Assembly: GCA_038882715.1 (NCBI GenBank)
Contig: JAVZNR010000001.1
Location: 243,668-300,940 of the forward strand
Reading direction: 5' to 3'
Source: Candidatus Bathyarchaeia archaeon
Lineage (GTDB): Archaea > Thermoproteota > Bathyarchaeia > Bathyarchaeales > DTEX01
Length of the DNA: 57,273 nt
Below are positions 27,310-34,666 of this stretch, one piece after another. Position numbers and translations under genes: made by a program. Below the pieces are notes generated by a model. It was not told the origin of the DNA and did not search any database. It was given only the letters and a program-made list of their open reading frames with translations. Position 1 is the stretch's first letter. Each line of letters begins with the position of its first letter.

Positions 27310-28511
27310 ATTCTCCCACCTCTAACCCGCTCAATAATATATGGAATATCATTTACGGATGGTAAAACAAGATCGCATTCAAACCTGAGGAACTCCTCCT
27401 TTATCTTCTCCCTTAAACTTGCGTATCCATATATCCCGGCAAACATGAACCTTGAATCCAATTTTCTGGCTTTTTCAACAGCCATGGCGTCCTCCATGGA
27501 ATCCCCGACAAAAAGAGCGAGCCTAAAAGGTTCTAGGCTCCAAGACGACTTGAAAAGCGAGTATGGATTCGGTTTTTTAAAGCTTATCTTTAGGAAACCT
27601 CTCTTCAAATATTCTTCCTCAACCCTTTCAACATCGTCTAGAAATACCCGCGCTTCCGGATTAAAGTAATCTAGAATGTTCCGTAGAACATGTTTTGCGG
27701 ACTTAAATCTGCTGCCTGAAGCTATTCCAAACTTTGATTCTCCGATAAGAGATGACAATCGCTCTAGTGTTTCGCATCTAATTGCTGGTTTACCGTTATC
27801 TATCATGCCGCGCCCAAAATTAATGTTCGATTTAACTCCATATATCTCCTCAAAAAGGCTTGACCCGCAAAATATCTCCTCAAAGACCGTTGCAATTATG
27901 CTCTCGCCAACCCTGCCAGAACCATTAATAAAGGTTTTCAGAAGATTGTAGAAGCCCTCCGCGACAATCCCTGAGGAAAGTATAACTCTATCAACTGAGG
28001 CGGCTCCGGTTTCATCAAGCAGCTTTGTGAAGTCTTTTAGGTTTTCCCTCAATCCATCTAATTCATTGCGGCTAACATTAAATGTGTTTGCACTCGCTTT
28101 CTCTTTTATCGCCGAGAAGCGTTCAGCCGCGCTCCTCACGTGTAAAAGCGGCGCCATTAGCTCAGCGAGTTTTCTCTGCTGATTCTCTGACAGATTAGAT
28201 AGCAAGAACATTAGTGATCCATAAACTATATCCCAATCATTATTGAATCCTCCGCTTCTCCTAAAGAGAAATATTGTTTCATCGGAGACAAAGTTCTCCG
28301 GAATCTTGAGACCTGTAATCCCTTCAAATATGAATGCAACGGATTTTGATATGGCCTTATCGTAGGAGTCCCTTATATCTATCAGCACCCCGTCGCAATC
28401 AAATATTATTGCGTCAATAGCTCTAACGCTTCCTATCCTATCTCTTCTTAGATAAGCCTCACCTGATTCAAGTTTAAACGTGATGTACTTGTTTTCATCA
28501 AGCAACCTCAT
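27306..28511 (-). CDS. HAD phosphatase in the his operon; candidate histidinol-phosphatase
   Basis: A 401-residue haloacid-dehalogenase family protein. Motif I IIFDCDGVLID gives D38/D40, and the C-terminal motif LFVGDSMEDAMA near 340-350 supplies the motif IV acids. Between them lies an unusually large, mainly helical cap (about residues 55-250). It resembles the archaeal/cyanobacterial HAD-IA group often found near or fused to HisC. It is locked into the his operon (4-base overlap with hisB, 14-base with hisC), and no other histidinol-phosphate phosphatase is present. Filling that step is therefore the best inference; no substrate motif proves it. Confidence 0.78.
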   Translation of the reverse strand: MRLLDENKYITFKLESGEAYLRRDRIGSVRAIDAIIFDCDGVLIDIRDSYDKAISKSVAFIFEGITGLKIPENFVSDETIFLFRRSGGFNNDWDIVYGSLMFLLSNLSENQQRKLAELMAPLLHVRSAAERFSAIKEKASANTFNVSRNELDGLRENLKDFTKLLDETGAASVDRVILSSGIVAEGFYNLLKTFINGSGRVGESIIATVFEEIFCGSSLFEEIYGVKSNINFGRGMIDNGKPAIRCETLERLSSLIGESKFGIASGSRFKSAKHVLRNILDYFNPEARVFLDDVERVEEEYLKRGFLKISFKKPNPYSLFKSSWSLEPFRLALFVGDSMEDAMAVEKARKLDSRFMFAGIYGYASLREKIKEEFLRFECDLVLPSVNDIPYIIERVRGGRI

Positions 28512-29616
28512 ATAGCACCTCCCTAAGCTCCCCTATGAAGCGATCCATGTAATGTCTCGGGGCAACCGTAACCCTTAAGCAATTCTCGAATCCAAGCACG
28601 CGGCCAACGTTCCTCACAATAATCCCTCTGTTTAGAAGACCCCTATAAACCATCAGCGAGTTCTTGTTAACCTGAAATAGCACGAAGTTTGTCTCTGAGG
28701 GGAAAGCCCTCACACCATTTATCTCGTTTAATTTTCTAATGAGCCTATTCCTCTCAGATTTAACGGCGTTAATAGTCTCCTCTATATACTCCATTCTCTC
28801 AAGCATTTTAACAGCCGCCCTAAGCGCCGTTATAGACACGGAGTAGGGCATCTGAAACCTCTCATTAATCATCATAGAGAGCCTCCTATTCGCCACAGCG
28901 TACCCAACCCTCAAGCCAGCTAAGCCGAAAACCTTAGAGAAAGTTCTAAAGACTATAAGGTTCTCTAGGCTGTTAGCTGCATTAATTAGCGACGATGATG
29001 TAAAGTCAGCGTAAGCCTCGTCTACGGCAACCAAGCCGTCAAAGCTTTCGGCGAGCCTTAAAATATCCTTGTGATTCAGGTTATTCGCGGTGGGGTTGTT
29101 GGGCGAGCATAGGAAAATAACCCTGGTTTTCGGGGTTATTGCTGAAAGCATCGCATCGGCGTCCAGTGAGAAATCATCTTTCAGTGGCACTGTCTTGTAA
29201 TCAGCGTTCTGAATCCTAACGCACCGCTCATAAATCGAGAAGGTTGGCTCAATGGAGATCGCTTCATCCCCCTCTTTGAGGAAAATCCTAGAGACCAAAT
29301 CTATAAGCTGATCGCTTCCGGTTCCGATCACAATGTTTTCCGGAGATACACCAGTATTCTTGCTTATAGCTTCCCTAAGCTCCCTAAACTCGTCGCGCGG
29401 ATATATTCTCGGGTCAACTTCCTCTATAACCTGCCTTAAAACGCTTCTAACAAATTCCAGCGGAATGAAAAAGTTCTCGTTTGAATTCAGCTTTAATATT
29501 TCAAATATTTTTCTCCCGGTTCTAGACGCTAAACCCTCAATGGTTTCACCAACATCATATGCGCTGAGATTATACGCTCTCGAAATAACATCCTCAATTA
29601 TCCTTTTTCCACTCAA
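28498..29616 (-). CDS. hisC: Histidinol-phosphate aminotransferase
   Basis: PLP-dependent aminotransferase of 372 residues. NENFF near 46, SPNNPTAN near 171 with the cofactor Asn, DEAYADF near 199 and the Schiff-base K228 in TFSKVFGLAGLRVGYA are visible, plus a C-terminal RVTVAP with the substrate Arg. Four-base overlap with hisD. Confidence 0.93.
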   Translation of the reverse strand: MSGKRIIEDVISRAYNLSAYDVGETIEGLASRTGRKIFEILKLNSNENFFIPLEFVRSVLRQVIEEVDPRIYPRDEFRELREAISKNTGVSPENIVIGTGSDQLIDLVSRIFLKEGDEAISIEPTFSIYERCVRIQNADYKTVPLKDDFSLDADAMLSAITPKTRVIFLCSPNNPTANNLNHKDILRLAESFDGLVAVDEAYADFTSSSLINAANSLENLIVFRTFSKVFGLAGLRVGYAVANRRLSMMINERFQMPYSVSITALRAAVKMLERMEYIEETINAVKSERNRLIRKLNEINGVRAFPSETNFVLFQVNKNSLMVYRGLLNRGIIVRNVGRVLGFENCLRVTVAPRHYMDRFIGELREVLYEVA

Positions 29617-30911
29617 CTCTTCATTCTCTCCTTTAAAGCCAACGCGTGATTTAATAGCCCTTCGCCTTCAGCTAAAACTATGGCGCTGGCAGACAGTTTT
29701 CTCATAGCTTCTTCCGAACATTCAGCAATATTTACGCATCTAATGAAGTCTAGAACCGATAGAGCCTGATACACGAGCCCATAGCCGCCCGTTGGGAGAA
29801 CATGATTTGTCCCAAGAGAATAGTCGCTTAAAGATACCGGCGTCATGTCGCCTATAAGCATCATGCCGGCGGAATATATCCTCTTCGAGACCTCATGCGC
29901 ATTCCTCACAATTATTTCTAAATGCTCCGGGGCAAAATCATTCACAAAATCTATAGCCTCATCCATGCTCTCAGCAAGCAATATTAAACCGTTCTTCTCA
30001 AGAGACCCCTTAACCACATCTCTATTGGGCAGTTTATCAATTAGACGCTTAAGGCTTCTAAGGGATGCTTCAGCGATCTCCGCGGATACTGTGACCAGAA
30101 CCGCCACGCTGTCCAATCCATGCTCAGCTTGCGACACCATGTCCAGCGCAACATGGTATGGGTCAGCTGACTCATCAGCTAAAATCATTATCTCACTTGG
30201 ACCAGCCGGGTGATCAATGGGGACATCCCGCGAAACAATGCTCTTCGCGGCTAAAACATACTTGCTGCCTGGACCGACAATCTTATCAACAGGCTTAATT
30301 GTTTCAGTGCCATATGCTAGGGCAGCTATCGCCTGTGCTCCGCCAACCCTGTAAAATTCATCGACCCCGCATATATCTGCGGCAACAAGAGTCAGCGGGT
30401 GGATTGTGCCATCCCTTCTCGGCGGTGAGCAGACGACGACTCTCGGCACCCCGGCAACCTTAGCTGGCACAACCGTCATTATAACTGTGCTCGGGTACGC
30501 TGCCCCTCCACCCGGAACATAGCATCCGACGCTTCTAATCGCCCTATACGCTCTAAATATTTTCAGGCCGCTCTCATCCTTGTACTCGAACCTGATTCCC
30601 GATAAAACTTTACGTTCAAACCTCTCAACCAGATCCTTTGCAGTTTTTATTGCAGATATTTGTTCCTCGCTCACTCTACTATAGGCTTCATTAATCTCCT
30701 CGCGGCTAACGCCTATGCTTTCAGGGGTGAGTTTAACGCCGTCAAACTTCGCTGTTAAATCTATTAGGGCGGAATCCCCTCGCCTTTTAACGTCCTCAAT
30801 TATGCCCTCAACATAGCTGACTAGGCTTTGATCTAAAACCCTTTTCCTAGGCCACCTGTCTTCCAAAACCGTATTATAGGCGTCGCGTAGCCTCGCAATC
30901 TTTATTGGCAT
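29613..30911 (-). CDS. hisD: Histidinol dehydrogenase
   Basis: Zinc enzyme that oxidises histidinol to histidine in two NAD steps. 432 residues. YVPGGGAAYPST near 129, VGGAQAIAALAYGT near 197, HPAGPSE near 246 with Gln/His zinc-site neighbours, SQAEHG near 267 and NDFAPEHLE near 327 match the family. Separated from hisG by 3 bases. Confidence 0.95.
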   Translation of the reverse strand: MPIKIARLRDAYNTVLEDRWPRKRVLDQSLVSYVEGIIEDVKRRGDSALIDLTAKFDGVKLTPESIGVSREEINEAYSRVSEEQISAIKTAKDLVERFERKVLSGIRFEYKDESGLKIFRAYRAIRSVGCYVPGGGAAYPSTVIMTVVPAKVAGVPRVVVCSPPRRDGTIHPLTLVAADICGVDEFYRVGGAQAIAALAYGTETIKPVDKIVGPGSKYVLAAKSIVSRDVPIDHPAGPSEIMILADESADPYHVALDMVSQAEHGLDSVAVLVTVSAEIAEASLRSLKRLIDKLPNRDVVKGSLEKNGLILLAESMDEAIDFVNDFAPEHLEIIVRNAHEVSKRIYSAGMMLIGDMTPVSLSDYSLGTNHVLPTGGYGLVYQALSVLDFIRCVNIAECSEEAMRKLSASAIVLAEGEGLLNHALALKERMKS

Positions 30912-30914
30912 TCT

Positions 30915-31907
30915 TCATTCTCCCCTGCAAGAGCTTTCGTTTGAAGTTATCTCCTCTAAGGGGAGTACCTGCCTAGGCTCATAGACAACTAATCCCTGAG
31001 CCAGCTTTCTAAGTACTGGAAGTATCTCTATGAATTGCTCTTTATCTATCACGGTGTTCACCGAATACCAGTTTTCATCCGAGAGCGGGGATATGGTTGG
31101 CTTTTTGAGCGCTGGCAGCCTTTCAAGAAGCCTTGGAAGATTATCTCTATGCACGTTAACAAATATGTGCAGCTTCTTTCTCCCATCGATTACCCCGCGG
31201 ATAAGAGTTAAGACATCATAAATCTTCTCGCGTTTTTCAGGATCCCTAAGCGAATTCTTATTGGCAATCAGTATGGCAGTTGACTCCATTACCGTCTCAA
31301 TGGGCTTAAGATTATTCTGCTCTAATGACTCGCCCGTCTCCATAACATCAATTATGGCGTCGGCGTTTTCCGGAGGCTTCGCCTCGGTTGCGCCAAAAGA
31401 TAGGTAGATCGTAACTCTATCGTTTCTGCCCTTCTTCCACCACGGCGTAACTATTAGAGGCTCCTTATCCCCATAAAGCCTTTTATATGCTACGTTACTC
31501 ATCAAGTAGTCGGCTGAAATGTTCAAATACTCTGTGGATATTCTAAGCACCCTGCCTTCACCATGAAATTTTTCCAGCAGGCTTGAGAGGCTGTCTACAT
31601 CGGTCCAAGATTTTGGAACGGCTAAAACGATTTTAACCCTTGCGTACTCTAAGTTGAGTAGAACCTCCACGTCGGCGCGGGTTTCATGTAGCCAATCAAG
31701 GCCGGTTATGCCTATATCATGTAGGCCATCGCTCACGAATATCGGTATCTCTTGGGGTCTAAGAATCTTCAACTCGATCTTTGGGTCATTTATGGTCGGC
31801 CTATATGTGCGCTCTCCACCCGATATAGAGTAGCCTGCCCGCTCAAGAACTCTAAACGCGCCCTCAGCCAGATGCCCCTTAGGTATAACAAAACTGATTT
31901 TACTCAT
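30915..31907 (-). CDS. hisG: ATP phosphoribosyltransferase
   Basis: First committed step of histidine synthesis. ATG at 31907 (MSKISFVIPKGHL) is chosen because the family begins here; an upstream ATG at 31949 would add 14 unrelated residues. The product has 330 residues, with a two-domain periplasmic-binding-like catalytic core (GITGLDW near 67, the PRPP-binding SFGATEA region replacing the usual loop) and a C-terminal ~75-residue regulatory region. This is the long form, which does not need HisZ and is normally inhibited by histidine. The middle of the protein diverges more than the other His proteins. First gene of the operon. Confidence 0.85.
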   Translation of the reverse strand: MSKISFVIPKGHLAEGAFRVLERAGYSISGGERTYRPTINDPKIELKILRPQEIPIFVSDGLHDIGITGLDWLHETRADVEVLLNLEYARVKIVLAVPKSWTDVDSLSSLLEKFHGEGRVLRISTEYLNISADYLMSNVAYKRLYGDKEPLIVTPWWKKGRNDRVTIYLSFGATEAKPPENADAIIDVMETGESLEQNNLKPIETVMESTAILIANKNSLRDPEKREKIYDVLTLIRGVIDGRKKLHIFVNVHRDNLPRLLERLPALKKPTISPLSDENWYSVNTVIDKEQFIEILPVLRKLAQGLVVYEPRQVLPLEEITSNESSCRGE

Positions 31908-32191
31908 AGGCTCAGCACCACTCGACCATGTTATCGCTGCATGAACCATACGTTATTAGGTGACAAGGCGGCGACGGAAATTTAAAGCCTATGCAGTTCG
32001 AGAAAATGGTGCGGAGAAGCAACCTAAAGCTTATCGTGAAGCAAAATACATAATCGTTTAAGAAACAAGCGTCGTCATTCCTCGTTATGAACGTAATCAC
32101 CTAGCAAACCATGCATCACCGAAAAGAATAGGCTACTCTATCACAATATAAATCTTTTTCTTTTCGCTTAGCGTATAATCTGCCGCCGCCC

Positions 32192-32617
32192 TCATGATTT
32201 CCGTCTCTTCCTATATATTATGCCGAACCCCTTTACGCCCTGGAAGCTTGTTCCAAGAATGAGGCTTGTTGACGTTATCCCTATGTTTGGGACTATCGCC
32301 ACCACTTCGCCGCAGTTACGCTCTACATAATCCAATAATTCTCCAAGATTTGACAGCTCATTCTCGAAGTTGTCTATTGGCAGATACAATATGCCCCATG
32401 TTTCCCCATCATATTTTATCTGCCATCGTGGTCGAGGCGCTTGTTTATATGGTTTGAGAATTCTTTCTCCGATATCTCTCTGATAGAGGCTGTTTATGGC
32501 CTCCTCTCTACTTAAACCCTCCTTTTCAAGCCTATTTATTTCTTCATTCACTAGGTTTCTGCTTCCATATATGCGCATATATAGCTCATATAACTCGGAA
32601 AGTTTATCTTCAGCCAT
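32192..32617 (-). CDS. Hypothetical protein
   Basis: 141 residues. About 1-60 are helical and charged, with an EEINRLEKEGLSREEAI segment. About 65-140 look like a small alpha/beta domain ending in a hydrophobic VVAIVPNIGITSTSLILGT strand-turn and a basic tail (YRKRRKS). No known motif. It lies alone between hisG and the amidotransferase gene, same strand as both. Confidence 0.55.
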   Translation of the reverse strand: MAEDKLSELYELYMRIYGSRNLVNEEINRLEKEGLSREEAINSLYQRDIGERILKPYKQAPRPRWQIKYDGETWGILYLPIDNFENELSNLGELLDYVERNCGEVVAIVPNIGITSTSLILGTSFQGVKGFGIIYRKRRKS

Positions 32618-32747
32618 GCTTCCTCTAGTACTACAGTTAGAGAGAACATGTTTAAAGGTTTCTATTGCCGTAATCCGTTTTCCTCAGCCTTCTACAGCTG
32701 ATTTCAGGTTAATAGGCGTGAATTAAATGAGCGTTTTATCTTATTCT

Positions 32748-33578
32748 CTAGCATTCTTGTATCTGAATTTCTATTCTTCCGCCAGATATTTGCCCAGTTA
32801 TTAGCTGACCGCTTTTAAGAGGCTGCCAATTCTCCCTGCTATTCGTTTTCTCTGAGGCCACTATTAGCTTCTCTGAATCAGCGATGTATACCATCTGCAT
32901 TGCCGGCTGATCCCCGTAGCATAGCGACTTAACCCCTCCATCCAATTCTTCATCGTATTTACAGTACGCGTACAGTTTTTCGCCATCACTGAAAACCATA
33001 TTTAAGCCAATGTAAGGTCTATTTCTCTCCGGATACTTTTCCCGAGTCTCCATCCAAACCCTCAAGAGATCCTTCTGAAAGTTCTTTAATGCGTCTGGCA
33101 TATTTTTCCCCTTAGAGAGCTCCTTAACTATGTACCAGAAGTAAACTTCACTGTCATTTAAACCTCTTATATTTAGTCTCCAGTCGCCCAACAGCTGCGC
33201 TACTTCGTCGGGTACAGAGATCACCCCATTATGGGCGAAAACATATTTACCGTAACTAAACGGCTGAGTGTTTTCAATAGAAACGAGCTTTTCTCTCGGC
33301 AGACCCCTCGGATTACTAGCCCTCCTCACATGCGCAATAATAACATTAGATTTAATGCTCTCGACAACAGACTTAAACCGCTCATACTCCTCGAAGATGG
33401 GTTTCTCGCTCCTCACAACCCTTAAAGATCCATTTACGTAGAAGCCTACACCCCACCCATCGCCCTGAAGTCTCAGCGGGTTCGATTTACTCTGAGCGTA
33501 GAGGGAGCATGGATCATTGAGCAAGTATCCTGCGGCGTTCGAGAAACCGGTCGAAAGCAGACCGAAAAGCCGGCACAT
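32748..33578 (-). CDS. Class II glutamine amidotransferase (YafJ/EgtC-like)
   Basis: Ntn-hydrolase-type glutaminase. ATG at 33578 is chosen since it places the catalytic Cys at position 2 (MCRLFG), as needed for processing; an ATG 9 bases upstream would bury it. Later blocks are GDGWGVGFY near 40, IAHVRRAS near 78, NTQPFSYGKYVFAHNG near 99 and NDSEVYF near 137. There is only the glutaminase domain (276 residues), no synthase domain. The acceptor substrate is unknown. Confidence 0.82.
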   Translation of the reverse strand: MCRLFGLLSTGFSNAAGYLLNDPCSLYAQSKSNPLRLQGDGWGVGFYVNGSLRVVRSEKPIFEEYERFKSVVESIKSNVIIAHVRRASNPRGLPREKLVSIENTQPFSYGKYVFAHNGVISVPDEVAQLLGDWRLNIRGLNDSEVYFWYIVKELSKGKNMPDALKNFQKDLLRVWMETREKYPERNRPYIGLNMVFSDGEKLYAYCKYDEELDGGVKSLCYGDQPAMQMVYIADSEKLIVASEKTNSRENWQPLKSGQLITGQISGGRIEIQIQEC

Positions 33579-33675
33579 AACCAGCACCAGATTAAAAAAT
33601 CAGGGAAGAAGGCTTTAAAGATTTACATTCGAAGCGGAATATCTCAGAGATTAAGAGAAAAACACTGATGGTTGG

Positions 33676-33750
33676 TGGGCCCGACCGGACTCGAACCGGC
33701 GACCCGCGGGTTATGAGCCCGCCGCTCTAACCTAGCTGAGCTACGGGCCC
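33676..33750 (-). tRNA. tRNA-Met (CAT), elongator type
   Basis: On the minus strand the 7-bp acceptor GGGCCCG pairs with CGGGCCC. Other arms: D arm GCTC...GAGC; anticodon stem GCGGG/CCCGC with loop CTCATAA (anticodon complement at 33713-33715); T arm with TTCGAGT loop; discriminator A. No intron. The acceptor begins GGG rather than the AGCGGG of archaeal initiators, so it is elongator Met. A tRNA-Ile2 (lysidine/agmatidine-modified CAT) cannot be excluded. CCA is not encoded. Confidence 0.9.
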
Positions 33751-33792
33751 TACCACAGCATATCTCCAAAAATAATTTTAGTAAACTCATCC

Positions 33793-33800
33793 TATTTAAG
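33793..33800 (-). promoter_or_regulatory. Possible TATA box for tRNA-Met
   Basis: On the minus strand CTTAAATA lies about 45 bases upstream of the tRNA 5' end. This allows a leader of roughly 20 bases to be trimmed by RNase P. Sequence match only. Confidence 0.35.
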
Positions 33801-33883
33801 AATATTGCTAACGATCCAACCGTTTTCCATCGCTCCATCAATTCACGCCAAAAATAGCCTTCTAAAGAAAATCCTAAGTTAAA

Positions 33884-33893
33884 CTTTAAATAC
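33884..33893 (+). promoter_or_regulatory. Probable TATA box for tRNA-Asn
   Basis: CTTTAAATAC lies about 60 bases upstream of the mature tRNA-Asn 5' end. Initiation ~25 bases downstream would give a leader of about 35 bases that includes the inverted repeat at 33915. Confidence 0.45.
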
Positions 33894-33914
33894 TTCAGAA
33901 AACATGAAAAATAA

Positions 33915-33924
33915 TGGCGCCGCC
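33915..33924 (+). repeat. Inverted repeat arm matching the tRNA-Asn 3' end
   Basis: TGGCGCCGCC is the exact reverse complement of GGCGGCGCCA at 34078-34087 (3' acceptor strand plus CCA). If transcribed in the leader, it could pair with the tRNA 3' end in competition with the true 5' acceptor strand. Confidence 0.5.
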
Positions 33925-33957
33925 AGATCTAACAAAAAATACCGAGTGAGCCGCCGT

Positions 33958-33985
33958 TCACGCATCCCGGCGATGCGTGGACGAC
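33958..33985 (+). other. tRNA-Asn intron 1, between positions 8 and 9
   Basis: Excision restores GCCGCCGTAGCTCAG. The insert forms a strong hairpin (CACGCAT...ATGCGTG with a CCCGGCG loop), extended by CGT/ACG pairing. This is a non-canonical intron position; a bulge-helix-bulge at the junction is expected but I could not fold it with certainty. Confidence 0.75.
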
Positions 33986-34009
33986 AGCTCAGTTCGGTAG
34001 AGCAGCGGG

Positions 34010-34042
34010 CTCTAAGGGGCTTAAAACCCCAAGAGGCTGACG
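34010..34042 (+). other. tRNA-Asn intron 2, anticodon loop
   Basis: The insert contains a hairpin CTCT-AA-GGGG ... CCCC-AA-GAG with loop CTTAAAA. Because CT occurs at both ends, the cut could fall at 31/32, 32/33 or 33/34. All are upstream of the usual 37/38 site. Confidence 0.75.
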
Positions 34043-34087
34043 CTGTTAACCCGTTGGTCGACGGTTCGAGTCCGTCCGGCGGCGCCA

Positions 34088-34513
34088 CAACCGAACCTAC
34101 GATGCTTTTACTTCCTTTTCCAAAAATATTAGTAATTCCTTTCAGACGTCAGAGCGAGATCGCTATGGCTCTATTACCTGTTACTTATAATAATTTTAAG
34201 CCCGTGGTGGGATAGCCTACAGTACGCTAAAAGAGAATAAAAACTCAGAAGCATCAAAGCGCCTTATGAAATATACTAGGGTTACTAGTTTTAATAACTT
34301 TAGATCCAAAGAACTTACTAACTGGTTATATAATCCTATCAATAGAGGGAGTTTTTCTGCGCTTATTACATTAATCTATGGAAGGGAGTTCAAATCTCTC
34401 TTAGCATCAATCTAGATGAGCGATGGAGGAGTAAGACTTTCTAATAAATAGACGCCTCTTTCACAGACAGCCAAAAATTTAAGTAACTAATAATATTTTA
34501 ATGGTTGATTAAT
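34088..34513 (+). other. 426-base A/T-rich gap before the baseplate operon
   Basis: No open frame of useful length and no insertion-sequence ends. A GGGAGTTCAAATCTCTC segment at 34386-34402 resembles a lone tRNA T arm, possibly a decayed tRNA piece. The end holds the putative promoter of the operon. I see no direct repeat of the tRNA-Asn 3' end that would mark an attachment site. Confidence 0.5.
34475..34483 (+). promoter_or_regulatory. Possible TATA box of the baseplate operon
   Basis: AAATTTAAG lies about 31-39 bases before the TTG at 34514, which would give a nearly leaderless transcript. Sequence match only. Confidence 0.35.
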
Positions 34514-34666
34514 TTGAGCTTTAAGTTTAGTCTATACGCGGATTGGGGTTATGAGTTTGAGAAAAACAATAAAAAGAACATGTTTTATTTACCGGTTTCC
34601 GATAAGGTTCCTTTAAAGTCTGTTAAGATCAAATCTTCTGGAAAACCGTTTGAATGGTCTCATTAA
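34514..34666 (+). CDS. Small open frame at the head of the baseplate operon
   Basis: A 50-residue frame with a TTG start at 34514, beginning MSFKFSLYADWGYEFE and ending KPFEWSH. It overlaps the next frame by 17 bases. It may be a small tail protein, or the true N-terminus of the 440-residue protein separated by a frameshift: one base less near 34655 would join KPFE to the GLIKLVKSP of the next frame. Not recognised. Confidence 0.45.
   Translation: MSFKFSLYADWGYEFEKNNKKNMFYLPVSDKVPLKSVKIKSSGKPFEWSH

Larger units (their letters stand above)
33950..34087 (+). tRNA. tRNA-Asn (GTT) with two introns, CCA encoded
   Basis: Removing two inserts leaves a regular tRNA. It has acceptor GCCGCCG/CGGCGGC, U8 A9, D arm GCTC/GAGC, anticodon stem GCGGG/CCCGT with loop CTGTTAA, variable TGGTC, T arm GACGG/CCGTC, discriminator G and genomic CCA. 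The anticodon GTT is at 34045-34047. Intron 1 (33958-33985, 28 bases) splits positions 8 and 9. Intron 2 (34010-34042, 33 bases, can slide by up to two bases) lies just before the anticodon. The acceptor and discriminator match archaeal tRNA-Asn, and asnS is present in the window. Confidence 0.85.

Noticed and set aside
34012-34014. CTA as a tRNA anticodon (amber suppressor, Pyl-like)
   Set aside because: It would need an intron at 36/37 or 37/38 and a tRNA unlike tRNA-Pyl. Asn(GTT) with loop CTGTTAA fits acceptor and discriminator.
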